A stretch of DNA of 8,049 nucleotides from an uncultured Aquabacterium sp. (lineage in GTDB: Bacteria; Pseudomonadota; Gammaproteobacteria; Burkholderiales; Burkholderiaceae_C), in assembly GCA_937923225.1 (NCBI GenBank), contig CALAKR010000372.1, forward strand, positions 1-8,049, written 5' to 3'. Position numbers and translations under genes: made by a program. Position 1 is the stretch's first letter, and each line of letters begins with the position of its first letter. Shown here in pieces: positions 1 through 6,804 of this stretch. The notes beneath the pieces were generated by a model. The model ran no database searches and was not told the DNA's origin. It saw nothing but the letters and a program-made list of their open reading frames with translations.

Positions 1-40
1 TAAGCAGGAAACCTCAAAAAGGTCCGCTGTTAGAGATAGT

Positions 41-49
41 GGAGAAGAC
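41..49 (+). promoter_or_regulatory. Ribosome-binding site of PEP-CTERM copy 1
   Basis: GGAG followed by AAGAC precedes the ATG at 50. It lies in a leader repeated base for base before the second PEP-CTERM gene, which supports the same start in both. Confidence 0.75.
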
Positions 50-898
50 ATGCAATACACACTGAAGACTCTGGCTGCAGCAGCAGCTCTGGCTGTGGTC
101 GGCGTTGCCAATGCCGCCCCCGTGACCACCGTGGTTGGTGGCACCAACAGCCTCAACGGCACACCGCTGACGCTGCAAGGCGGCTCCGGCACCCTGTCGT
201 TCAGCACCTCGCTGCTCGAATCGCTGGACAGCGCTCAAGTGGAAATCACGGAAGTGGCACCTGCCACGGCCATCATCGATCGCTACTACGATGAGGACCT
301 GGGCGGCTACATCTACAACTCGGCCAGCGCTTCCGCACCCATCACGTCGGTCACCGCCGACAACGTCTCGGGTGCCGTGCTCTCCGTGGCCACGGCTGGT
401 GGTGCCACCATGGTTGCCCCCAAGGCTGCCGGCATCTCCTCCGGCGGCACGCTGTCGGTGAGCAACCTGAACGTTGACCTGACGACCAAGCGCGTCTACG
501 CCAGCATCACCGGCAACTTCAGCGGCGCCGCCACCTTCAACACGGCCACCAACACCCTGGGCAAGGCCGGCACTGCTGATGCGCCCATCACCACGGTGGA
601 CAATTTCTACCTGTGGGATTACTCCGCGCTGAGCGGCCCCACCACCGTGACGGGCGCCGGCAGCTACATCAACGTGATCTCCGGCCTGAAGATCACCGAG
701 CAGGGCTTCGCCCACTTCGTGAGCGCCCTGCGTCTAGGTGGCACCGGCATCAACGCGCTGAAGGGCGTGAACGACTTCGGTCAGATCAACTCCACGATCA
801 ACGTGACGCCCGCCGTGCCCGAGCCTTCCACCTACGCAATGGCCATTACGGGCCTGCTCCTGGTTGGCGTGGCCGCTCGTCGCGCTCGCAAGGCCTGA
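50..898 (+). CDS. Secreted PEP-CTERM protein, copy 1
   Basis: This 282-residue protein is exported and tagged for exosortase handling; its molecular role is unknown. Residues 1-22 form a Sec signal peptide (a Lys at position 6, an Ala/Val-rich core, and a probable cleavage after Ala-Asn-Ala). The C-terminus is a textbook PEP-CTERM signal: VPEP at 256-259, a hydrophobic stretch at about 261-276, then the basic tail RRARK. In this family an exosortase recognises that signal, and the proteins often go to the cell surface or the exopolysaccharide matrix. The body is rich in Ser, Thr, Gly and Ala, has no cysteine and looks like a beta-rich extracellular domain. A Tyr/Asp patch (RYYDEDLGGYIYN, about 78-90) stands out. 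The start is supported by GGAG at 41-44, five bases before the ATG. A paralog follows at 1594, and no exosortase gene is in view. Confidence is high for the class and low for any function. Confidence 0.93.
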   Translation: MQYTLKTLAAAAALAVVGVANAAPVTTVVGGTNSLNGTPLTLQGGSGTLSFSTSLLESLDSAQVEITEVAPATAIIDRYYDEDLGGYIYNSASASAPITSVTADNVSGAVLSVATAGGATMVAPKAAGISSGGTLSVSNLNVDLTTKRVYASITGNFSGAATFNTATNTLGKAGTADAPITTVDNFYLWDYSALSGPTTVTGAGSYINVISGLKITEQGFAHFVSALRLGGTGINALKGVNDFGQINSTINVTPAVPEPSTYAMAITGLLLVGVAARRARKA

Positions 899-1043
899 TA
901 GATCACGCCATTGCATCTTGGGAGCTTCTAGGGCATATCGCCCGACGCACCGACAGCGATGGTGCTGTCATGCCGGGCTCGGCCAATATGGCCTGATTCT
1001 CCCTTGACCTTACCCTCCTTTCCTCGCGCAATTCGCCAGCGCA

Positions 1044-1062
1044 ATTGACGAGGATTGACGAG
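1044..1062 (+). repeat. Short direct repeat ATTGACGAG x2
   Basis: ATTGACGAG occurs at 1044-1052 and again at 1054-1062, giving a 10-base period of about one DNA turn. The second copy runs into the left arm of the adjacent hairpin. GCGCAATT is also repeated just upstream, at 1026-1033 and 1039-1046. This could be a protein-binding array or chance; nothing seen decides. Confidence 0.4.
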
Positions 1063-1093
1063 TGATGCGTGCAGTCATGCCACGCATCACTCG
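1059..1093. repeat. Perfect 13-bp inverted repeat (hairpin)
   Basis: The left arm CGAGTGATGCGTG (1059-1071) and the right arm CACGCATCACTCG (1081-1093) are exact reverse complements around a 9-base loop. The stem is GC-rich and should be very stable in RNA or single-stranded DNA. No T-tract follows on either strand, so it is not a standard intrinsic terminator. It lies about 160 bases after copy 1 and could protect or define that transcript's 3' end, or act as an operator. Confidence 0.7.
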
Positions 1094-1109
1094 CGACTGG
1101 GACATCCAA

Positions 1110-1128
1110 GTATCGGTCATGTCGATAC
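1110..1128. repeat. Short inverted repeat GTATCG/CGATAC
   Basis: GTATCG at 1110-1115 and CGATAC at 1123-1128 are exact reverse complements with a 7-base spacer. It sits 16 bases after the larger 13-bp hairpin. Its size is compatible with a dimeric regulator site, but a chance origin is not excluded. Confidence 0.35.
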
Positions 1129-1412
1129 CGTCACGACCAGCCCAGTACCTGGCAGCGGCAACGCTCGCAGCCTGATTTGTCCTCCCGCCATCCAGCGCGG
1201 TGCAGGAACCCCAGGGCATACACCCCTGACTTGAGCATCCACGGTTTTGCGTCCATCGCCATCGACACCCTGGGCGGGTTTGATCCATGCCTCGTTGGCC
1301 AGACGTTCAAAAGCTCAAAAAACTCCAACTAAGGGCTTTGACGCCCCCGCGGCAGCCAGCGTACTTACCCTTATTACCCCCCCACCTGCATGTTTGTAAA
1401 TGCGCCTAGTTC

Positions 1413-1428
1413 CGTTACGTATGTAACG
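1413..1428. promoter_or_regulatory. Candidate operator dyad upstream of PEP-CTERM copy 2
   Basis: CGTTAC at 1413-1418 and GTAACG at 1423-1428 form a perfect 6-bp inverted repeat around GTAT. It lies in the AT-richer stretch about 165 bases before the second PEP-CTERM start, where promoter elements are expected. The symmetry and size suit a dimeric regulator. The regulator is unknown, and the matching position for copy 1 lies outside the window. Confidence 0.35.
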
Positions 1429-1488
1429 ATCGTAAGTTAGGGTCAGCAGCAGGTAGGCAGCCCAAATACACGCCGTTAGGATGCGCCC

Positions 1489-1512
1489 AACCCGATACAA
1501 AAAGTCGGGTTT
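1489..1512 (+). terminator. Weak terminator- or attenuator-like hairpin before copy 2 leader
   Basis: AACCCGA (1489-1495) pairs perfectly with TCGGGTT (1505-1511) across a 9-base A-rich loop, and a third T follows at 1512. The stem is only 7 bp and the T-run only three, so it is weak as an intrinsic terminator. It ends 33 bases before the leader shared by the two PEP-CTERM genes, where it could stop read-through from upstream or act as an attenuator. Confidence 0.35.
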
Positions 1513-1584
1513 CCGTGAAGGAGTACGCGGACGCCTTCGCAAGAAAAGCAGGAACCATCACAAAGGTCCGCTGTTAGAGATAGT

Positions 1585-1593
1585 GGAGAAGAC
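1585..1593 (+). promoter_or_regulatory. Ribosome-binding site of PEP-CTERM copy 2
   Basis: GGAG followed by AAGAC precedes the ATG at 1594, exactly as in copy 1. Confidence 0.75.
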
Positions 1594-2400
1594 ATGCAAT
1601 ACACACTGAAGACTCTGGCTGCAGCAGCAGCTCTGGCTGTGGTCGGCGTCGCCAACGCTGCCCCCGTTACCGTCGCAGGCACCAGCGGCACCGGCACGCT
1701 GTCGTTCAGCACCGCCCTGCTTGAGTCGCTGGACAGCGCTCAAGTGGAAATCACGGAAGTGGCACCTGCCACGGCCATCATCGATCGCTACTACGATGAG
1801 GACCTGGGCGGCTACATCTACAACTCGGCCAGCGCTTCGGCTCCCATCACTTCGGTGATCGCCGATGACACCACGGACGCCGTGCTGTCCGTGGCCACGG
1901 CTGGTGGTGCCACCATGGTTGCCCCCAAGGCTGCCGGCATCTCCTCCGGCGGCACGCTGTCGGTGACCAACCTGAACGTTGACCTGACGACCAACCGCGT
2001 CTACGCCAGCATCACCGGCAACTTCAGCGGCGCCGCCACCTTCAACACGGCCACCAACACCCTGGGCAAGGCCGGCACTGCTGATGCACCCATCACCACG
2101 CTGGACAACTTCTACCTGTGGGACTACGCCGCCATCAGCGGCCCGACCACGATCTCCGGCCCTGGCACCTACAACAACGCCATCACCGGCCTGACGATCA
2201 CCGAGCAAGGCTTCGCCCACTTCGTGAGCGCCCTGCGTCTGGGTAACACCGGCATCAACGCACTGAAGGCCGTGAACAACTTCGGTCAAATCGACTCCGC
2301 GATCACCGTGGCTGTTCCTGAGCCCTCGACCTACGCCATGGCCATCGCTGGCCTGGCCCTGGTTGGCGTGGCCGCTCGTCGCGCACGCAAGCAAGCCTGA
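1594..2400 (+). CDS. Secreted PEP-CTERM protein, copy 2
   Basis: This 268-residue paralog of the preceding PEP-CTERM protein is close to 90% identical by hand alignment outside the indels. It has the same signal peptide (1-22, probable cleavage after Ala-Asn-Ala), the same Tyr/Asp patch (RYYDEDLGGYIYN, about 66-78) and the sorting signal VPEP at 241-244, then a hydrophobic segment and RRARKQA. It has no cysteine. It lacks 13 residues found after the signal peptide in copy 1 and two before VPEP. Differences cluster in residues about 27-34, 88-94 and 179-204, while the parts between are almost unchanged even at silent positions. The role is unknown; by family knowledge it is an envelope or matrix protein handled by an exosortase encoded elsewhere. 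A strong terminator follows at 2448, and the 646-base gap suggests separate expression from copy 1. Confidence 0.93.
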   Translation: MQYTLKTLAAAAALAVVGVANAAPVTVAGTSGTGTLSFSTALLESLDSAQVEITEVAPATAIIDRYYDEDLGGYIYNSASASAPITSVIADDTTDAVLSVATAGGATMVAPKAAGISSGGTLSVTNLNVDLTTNRVYASITGNFSGAATFNTATNTLGKAGTADAPITTLDNFYLWDYAAISGPTTISGPGTYNNAITGLTITEQGFAHFVSALRLGNTGINALKAVNNFGQIDSAITVAVPEPSTYAMAIAGLALVGVAARRARKQA

Positions 2401-2447
2401 TCGGCTGACGTTGTCAATTGGCCTGGGTAACCGGGTTGGTTGACGGC

Positions 2448-2484
2448 AAAAAAACCGCCCTGGTTTCGGCCAGGGCGGTTTTTT
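2448..2484. terminator. Bidirectional intrinsic terminator
   Basis: CCGCCCTGG (2455-2463) pairs perfectly with CCAGGGCGG (2470-2478) around a 6-base loop. Seven A precede the stem and six T follow it, so transcripts from either strand end in a GC hairpin plus U-run. It lies between convergent genes, about 50 bases after the PEP-CTERM copy 2 stop and about 50 bases beyond the pump gene stop. Confidence 0.93.
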
Positions 2485-2488
2485 CATG

Positions 2489-2511
2489 GGTGGGCGGGCA
2501 GCAAGCCCACC
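2489..2511. repeat. Secondary hairpin after the pump gene
   Basis: GGTGGGC (2489-2495) and GCCCACC (2505-2511) form a perfect 7-bp stem with a 9-base loop, between the pump stop codon and the main terminator. It has no T-tract of its own. On the minus-strand transcript it would fold just before the main terminator and may shield the operon mRNA's 3' end. Confidence 0.45.
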
Positions 2512-2530
2512 TGCCTGTGAGGCAAGGGGC

Positions 2531-5500
2531 TTACCCCTCGCTCACCGAAGCTTCTCCATGGCCCTTGCGACGAACCAGCCGGTGCGTCCAATCGATCAGG
2601 TCATCCACGAAGGTGAACACCACCGGGATCACCAGCAGGCTGAGGAAGGTCGAGGTGATCAACCCACCGATCACCACGATGGCCATCGGCGCGCGGAAGC
2701 TCGGATCCACCCCGATCCCCAAGGCAATCGGCATCATGCCGGCGCCCATGGCGATGGTGGTCATGATGATGGGACGGGCCCGCTTGTGGCAGGCATCGAT
2801 GATGGCCTCCCAGCGATCCAGCCCATGCTCCTTGCGCGCGATGATCACGTAGTCCACCAGCAGGATCGAGTTCTTGGTGGCGATGCCCATCAGCATGATC
2901 AGGCCGATCATCGAGGGCATGGACAAGGCCGTCTGCGTGATGAAGAGCGCCATGAAGGCCCCCGGCACCGACAGCACCAGCGCCGCCAGGATGGTGATCG
3001 GCTGCACGAAATCCTTGAACAGCAGCACCAGCACCACGTAGATGCACATCACCCCGGTGAGCATGGCCAGACCGAAGCTGGTGAACAGCTCGGCCATGGC
3101 TTCGGCATCGCCCACGGTGGTGCGAATGATGCCCGGCGGCAAGGCCTGCAGGCTGGGCAGGGCCAGCACGGCCTTTTCCACCTCGCCCAGCGGCTGCTGG
3201 TTGAGTTCGATCTCGAAGTTGATGTTGCGCAGGCGGTCGTAGCGGTTGATCTGTGCCGCGCCGCCGTCCATGCCGATGACGGCGACGTTCTCCAGCGGCA
3301 CGGGGCCGCGTGCGCCAGGCACCGGCAGGCGCGCGATCAGGTTCAGGTCGGTGCGCGCCTCCTGCGGCAGGCGAACCATCACCGGCACCTGGCGCTGCGA
3401 CAGGTTCATCTTGGCCAGGCCCTGATCGTAATCGCCCGCCGTGGCGATGCGCAGCGTGTCGGCAATGGCCGCCGTGCTCACGCCCAGGTCCGCCGCGCGA
3501 GCGCTGTCGGGCCGCACGATCAGCTCGGGCCGAGTCAGGCTGGCGTTGGAGGTGACGCTGCCGATGCCGGGGATGGCACGCAGTTCCTGCTCCACCGTGC
3601 GGGCGTACGCGCTCAGGGTGTCCCCGTCCTCACCGGCCAGCACCAGCACGTATTTTTCAGACGAGCCGCCAAAGCCCACTGTCACACGCGCGCCCGGCAA
3701 GGCGTGCAAGGCCTGGCGCAACTGATTCTCGATGTCCTGCTTGCTCACGCCGGAACGATCACTGCGGTGCGTGAGGTTCAAGGTCAAGGTCGCCTTGTTG
3801 ACCTGCCCGGCGCCCTGCGGTGCAAAGGGATCACCGCCCGAGCTGCCGCCGCCGATGGCCGTGTAGATCATCTTGACGTGCTCGTTGCGCTGGACGATGT
3901 CACGCGCACGTTCGGATGCATCCCGCGTCTGCTCGAAGGTACTGCCTGGCGGCAGCGAAATGCTCACCTGGGTCTGCGACAGGTCGTCCGGCGGGATGAA
4001 CCCGGTAGGCAGCAGGCCTGACAGCACGATGGACGCGGCGGTGAAGCCCACCACGGCCAGCATGGTCCAGCCGCGGTGGTGCAGGCACCAGCGGGCCCAG
4101 CGCAGGTACATGCGCATCCAGCCCGGATCGGCGTGATCGCCCTTGGGCGGGCGCAGCATGTAGGCCGCCATCATGGGCGTGAGCATCCGCGCCACGACCA
4201 GCGAGAAGAACACCGCGATCGCAGCTGTCCAGCCAAACTGGACAAAGAACTTGCCCGGCACACCGCTCATGAAGGCGGTCGGCAGGAACACGGCGATCAG
4301 TGTGAAGGTGGTGGCGATCACGGCCAGGCCGATCTCGTCGGCCGCCTCCATCGCAGCCTCGAACGGCGTCTTGCCCATGCGCAGGTGGCGCATGATGTTC
4401 TCGATCTCGACGATGGCATCGTCCACCAGGATGCCCACCACCAGCGACAGCGACAGCAGCGTGACGATGTTGATGGTGAAGCCGAACACGTACATCACGC
4501 CGAAAGCCGGAATCACCGACAGCGGCAAGGCGGCCGCGGCCACCACCGTGGCACGCCAGTCGCGCAGGAAGAACCACACCACGATCACGGCCAGCACCGC
4601 GCCCTCGTAGAGCAGGTGCATGGATCCTTCGTAGTTCTCCTCGACGGGGTCAACGAAGTTGAAGGCCTCGGTGATGGTGATGTCGGGGCGCTTGGCCTTC
4701 AACTCGTCCAGGGCCGCGCGAACGCTGTCTGCCACCTCGACCTCACCCGATCCCCGTGCACGCGATATCTCGAAGCCCACCACGGGCTTGCCATTGAGCA
4801 TGGCGGCCGTGCGCTGCTCGGCCACGGTGTCCGAGACGGTGGCGATCTGGTCCAGGCGAACCCGGCGCCCGTCGCTGAGCGTGATGTCCATGGCGGCCAG
4901 TTCGTCAGCCGAGCGCACCGTGGCGATCGTGCGCACAGACTGTTCCGCGCCGCCCACCTCCGAGCGGCCGCCCGAGGCCTCCTGCTGGATCTCACGCAAC
5001 TGGCGGGACACATCGGCCACCGTGGCATTGAGCGACAGCAGACGCGCAGGATCGATCTCGACCCGCACCTCGCGGGTGACACCGCCCACACGGGCCACCG
5101 CGCCCACGCCTTTGGCGGCCAGCAGGGCCCGCGTTACATCGTTGTCGACGAACCAGGACAGGGCCTCATCGTCCATGCGCTCGGACGAAACGGTGTACGT
5201 CAGGATCGGCAGGCCGGAGATGTTGACCTTGGAGACCACCGGATCGCGCAGATCGGCCGGCAAGTCGGCGCGCACGCGCGAGATGGCATCGCGCACGTCA
5301 TCCACCGCCTCCTGCGTGGGCTTTTCCAGGCGGAACTCGACCGTCAGCACGACCAGGCCATCCTGCACCTGGGTGTAGATGTGCTTGATGCCCTGCAGCG
5401 TGGCGATGGAGTTCTCCATCTTGCGGGCCACATCGGTTTCCAGCTGCGCGGGCGACGCACCTGGTAGCGATGCTGTGACGCTGACCGTGGGCAGGTCGAT

Positions 5501-5620
5501 GTCCGGAAAGTTCTGGATCTTCATGCGCTGAAAGCCCATGAGGCCCACCACTGTGAGCATCAGGAACAGCAGCACCGCCGGGATGGGGTTGCGGATCGAC
5601 CAGGCCGAGACGTTCATCAT
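2531..5620 (-). CDS. RND multidrug efflux pump, inner-membrane permease (HAE1 type)
   Basis: This 1029-residue proton-driven pump subunit is expected to work as a trimer, moving hydrophobic or amphiphilic compounds outward with an adaptor and an outer-membrane channel. The layout is the full RND plan: TM1 at about 13-30, a large periplasmic domain, TM2-TM6 at about 338-485, TM7 near 520-538, a second periplasmic domain, and TM8-TM12 at about 846-1005. The proton-relay residues are intact: LVDD in TM4 (Asp400, Asp401) and a TM10 lysine (Lys916 in GIATKN), matching Asp407, Asp408 and Lys940 of AcrB. The two-aspartate pattern and length favour HAE1 drug pumps over metal pumps. The start overlaps the adaptor stop as ATGA, with GGAAAGG seven bases upstream. 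A second ATG follows directly, so the start could be one codon later. The substrate cannot be read from sequence. No channel gene is adjacent. Confidence 0.96.
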   Translation of the reverse strand: MMNVSAWSIRNPIPAVLLFLMLTVVGLMGFQRMKIQNFPDIDLPTVSVTASLPGASPAQLETDVARKMENSIATLQGIKHIYTQVQDGLVVLTVEFRLEKPTQEAVDDVRDAISRVRADLPADLRDPVVSKVNISGLPILTYTVSSERMDDEALSWFVDNDVTRALLAAKGVGAVARVGGVTREVRVEIDPARLLSLNATVADVSRQLREIQQEASGGRSEVGGAEQSVRTIATVRSADELAAMDITLSDGRRVRLDQIATVSDTVAEQRTAAMLNGKPVVGFEISRARGSGEVEVADSVRAALDELKAKRPDITITEAFNFVDPVEENYEGSMHLLYEGAVLAVIVVWFFLRDWRATVVAAAALPLSVIPAFGVMYVFGFTINIVTLLSLSLVVGILVDDAIVEIENIMRHLRMGKTPFEAAMEAADEIGLAVIATTFTLIAVFLPTAFMSGVPGKFFVQFGWTAAIAVFFSLVVARMLTPMMAAYMLRPPKGDHADPGWMRMYLRWARWCLHHRGWTMLAVVGFTAASIVLSGLLPTGFIPPDDLSQTQVSISLPPGSTFEQTRDASERARDIVQRNEHVKMIYTAIGGGSSGGDPFAPQGAGQVNKATLTLNLTHRSDRSGVSKQDIENQLRQALHALPGARVTVGFGGSSEKYVLVLAGEDGDTLSAYARTVEQELRAIPGIGSVTSNASLTRPELIVRPDSARAADLGVSTAAIADTLRIATAGDYDQGLAKMNLSQRQVPVMVRLPQEARTDLNLIARLPVPGARGPVPLENVAVIGMDGGAAQINRYDRLRNINFEIELNQQPLGEVEKAVLALPSLQALPPGIIRTTVGDAEAMAELFTSFGLAMLTGVMCIYVVLVLLFKDFVQPITILAALVLSVPGAFMALFITQTALSMPSMIGLIMLMGIATKNSILLVDYVIIARKEHGLDRWEAIIDACHKRARPIIMTTIAMGAGMMPIALGIGVDPSFRAPMAIVVIGGLITSTFLSLLVIPVVFTFVDDLIDWTHRLVRRKGHGEASVSEG

Positions 5621-6804
5621 GGCTGGGCCTTTCCAGGCACGCTGGCCGATGCGGCCGGCGCCGGGGATGATGCCGTGGCTGGCACAACACGCACAGTGTC
5701 CCCATCCGCCAGGAACACTCCACCGGAAGACACCACCTCGGCCTGGGCCGGCAGCCCCTTCGTGACCTCGATGCGATCCTGCATGCGGCGACCCACGCTG
5801 ATCTTCGTCTGCGTGACCTTGTGGTCCGCACCCACGATGAACACGTAGTTGAAGCCATCACGCAGCAGCACCGCCGCTTGCGGCAGCGTCAGGCCTTCCG
5901 CGGTGCCCAGATCCAGGCGCCCGGTGGCGAAACTGCCCGCCCGCGCCCCGGCACGTGCGCCCGCCTGCACGGGCAGGTCCACATAGACCAGGCCATTGCG
6001 CGTACCGGCATCGACCGTGGGCGCAACCATGCGCACAGTGCCCAGCATCTCCTGGCCACCAGCCGGCGTCAGGTGCACCGCCATGCCAGGCTTGACGCGC
6101 AGCAGATCGGCAGCCGGCACCTCGGCACGCCACTCCAGGCGATGCTGGCGGATCAGCCGGAACAGTTCCTGCCCGGCCTGCACCACCGTGCCCACCGTGG
6201 CCGGGCGGGCGGAGATGACGCCGTCATCGCTGGCCACCACCTGTGTCTGTGACAGCCGCAGCTCGTTCGATTGCAGGCTGGCCTTGGCCGATGCCACCTG
6301 GGCCGCGGCCGTCTTCTCGGCGGTGTAGGCGCGCTGTGCCTCCTGGGCGCTCATGGCCTCGCTGGGCTCCAGCACGCGCGCACGGTCGGCATTGGCCTTG
6401 GCCTCGCCCAGGTTGGCTTCGGCCTGTGCCACGTTGGCGCGTGCCGCATTGACCTCGGCCTGCACCGCATCGCGCTGCAGCACCGCCAGCACCTGCCCTT
6501 TGCGGACCACATCGCCCACGTTCACCCGCACCTCCATCAGGCGCAGGCCCGACAGCTCGGGGCCGATGACGGCTTCCTGCCAGGCCGCGATGGAGCCCGT
6601 GGCCGTGACGGCAGCCGGCCATTGCGAGCGCTCGGGCTTGACGGTGGACACGCTCAAGGCCGCTTTGGGGCCGGATGCGCTCTTGGCGGTCGGCGCGGCC
6701 GAGTCAGCGGCCTTGTCGCCATCACGGGTGAACAGCCAGATGGCCCCGACAGCAAGCACGACCACCGCCGCGCCCCAGGCCCATGTCGTCTTCTTCAATG
6801 TCAT
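5617..6804 (-). CDS. RND efflux periplasmic adaptor (membrane fusion protein)
   Basis: This 395-residue adaptor bridges the RND pump encoded next to it and an outer-membrane channel. A single N-terminal hydrophobic segment (about 9-25) follows a basic start; there is no lipobox cysteine, so it is probably anchored by that helix and not by lipid. Order: linker (about 27-60), first half of the lipoyl-like domain (about 72-110), an Ala/Gln/Glu-rich alpha-helical hairpin (about 112-185), second lipoyl half (about 186-218), beta-barrel (about 222-300) and membrane-proximal domain (about 302-375), then a Pro/Ala/Ser tail. A small repeat, AGARAGARAG, lies at 281-290 in the barrel. The start overlaps the repressor stop as ATGA and has a strong purine-rich site (AGAGGA, seven bases upstream). 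Family and operon context agree; the specific partner channel is unknown. Confidence 0.95.
   Translation of the reverse strand: MTLKKTTWAWGAAVVVLAVGAIWLFTRDGDKAADSAAPTAKSASGPKAALSVSTVKPERSQWPAAVTATGSIAAWQEAVIGPELSGLRLMEVRVNVGDVVRKGQVLAVLQRDAVQAEVNAARANVAQAEANLGEAKANADRARVLEPSEAMSAQEAQRAYTAEKTAAAQVASAKASLQSNELRLSQTQVVASDDGVISARPATVGTVVQAGQELFRLIRQHRLEWRAEVPAADLLRVKPGMAVHLTPAGGQEMLGTVRMVAPTVDAGTRNGLVYVDLPVQAGARAGARAGSFATGRLDLGTAEGLTLPQAAVLLRDGFNYVFIVGADHKVTQTKISVGRRMQDRIEVTKGLPAQAEVVSSGGVFLADGDTVRVVPATASSPAPAASASVPGKAQP

Larger units (their letters stand above)
1..898 (+). repeat. Tandem paralogous repeat, copy A (leader plus gene)
   Basis: This segment is homologous to 1545-2400. The alignable part begins at the window edge, so the true left end may lie outside. 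Identical runs are 21-105 with 1565-1649 (85 bases), 221-333 with 1726-1838 (113 bases), and 383-582 with 1888-2087 (two differences in 200). Copy A has 13 extra codons near residues 27-46 and two extra codons just before VPEP. Similarity stops at the end of the gene. Confidence 0.9.
899..1544. other. Long intergenic region between the two PEP-CTERM genes
   Basis: There is no convincing gene here; the short open frames on either strand have no recognisable domain, no ribosome-binding site and unlikely composition. The left part holds small dyads (GACAGC/GCTGTC at 952-969, GGCCA/TGGCC near 981-993) and a 13-bp perfect hairpin at 1059-1093. The part from about 1300 to 1440 is richer in A and T than its surroundings and holds the dyad at 1413-1428, which suits a promoter region for the gene at 1594. 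I could not pick out a convincing -35/-10 pair or a sigma-54 -24/-12 element. Confidence 0.7.
1545..2400 (+). repeat. Tandem paralogous repeat, copy B (leader plus gene)
   Basis: This segment is homologous to 1-898. The leader at 1565-1593 is identical to 21-49, and weaker similarity extends back to 1545, where copy A meets the window edge. Upstream of 1545 comparison is impossible because the equivalent DNA is not shown. Confidence 0.88.

Noticed and set aside
613..996. Plus-strand open frame overlapping the end of PEP-CTERM copy 1
   Set aside because: It is an out-of-frame reading (Arg/His-rich) of the conserved PEP-CTERM gene; the equivalent frame is not maintained as a gene in copy 2.
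1010..1332. Small open frames in the gap between the PEP-CTERM genes, both strands
   Set aside because: No ribosome-binding site, no recognisable domain, and Cys/Arg/Trp/Ser-rich composition. They could be remnants of something old, but nothing seen supports that.
1300..1593. Sigma-54 promoter upstream of PEP-CTERM copy 2
   Set aside because: Sigma-54 control is known for some PEP-CTERM loci, so I looked for a TGGC-N-TTGC type -24/-12 element but found no acceptable match.
1..2400. Transposon origin for the tandem PEP-CTERM duplication
   Set aside because: No transposase, terminal inverted repeats or target-site duplications were seen around either copy; simple tandem duplication is enough.
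1558..2487. Long open frame on the minus strand across PEP-CTERM copy 2 (309 codons)
   Set aside because: It mirrors the real gene in antisense, is full of Gly/Val/Arg/His repeats typical of GC-rich shadow frames, has no domain, and runs through the terminator. A similar shadow lies opposite copy 1 (14-715).
2486..4021. 511-codon plus-strand open frame opposite the pump gene
   Set aside because: His/Gln/Arg/Gly-rich shadow composition without any domain, fully antisense to a pump gene with clear motifs. The frame at 4076-5467 is rejected for the same reason.
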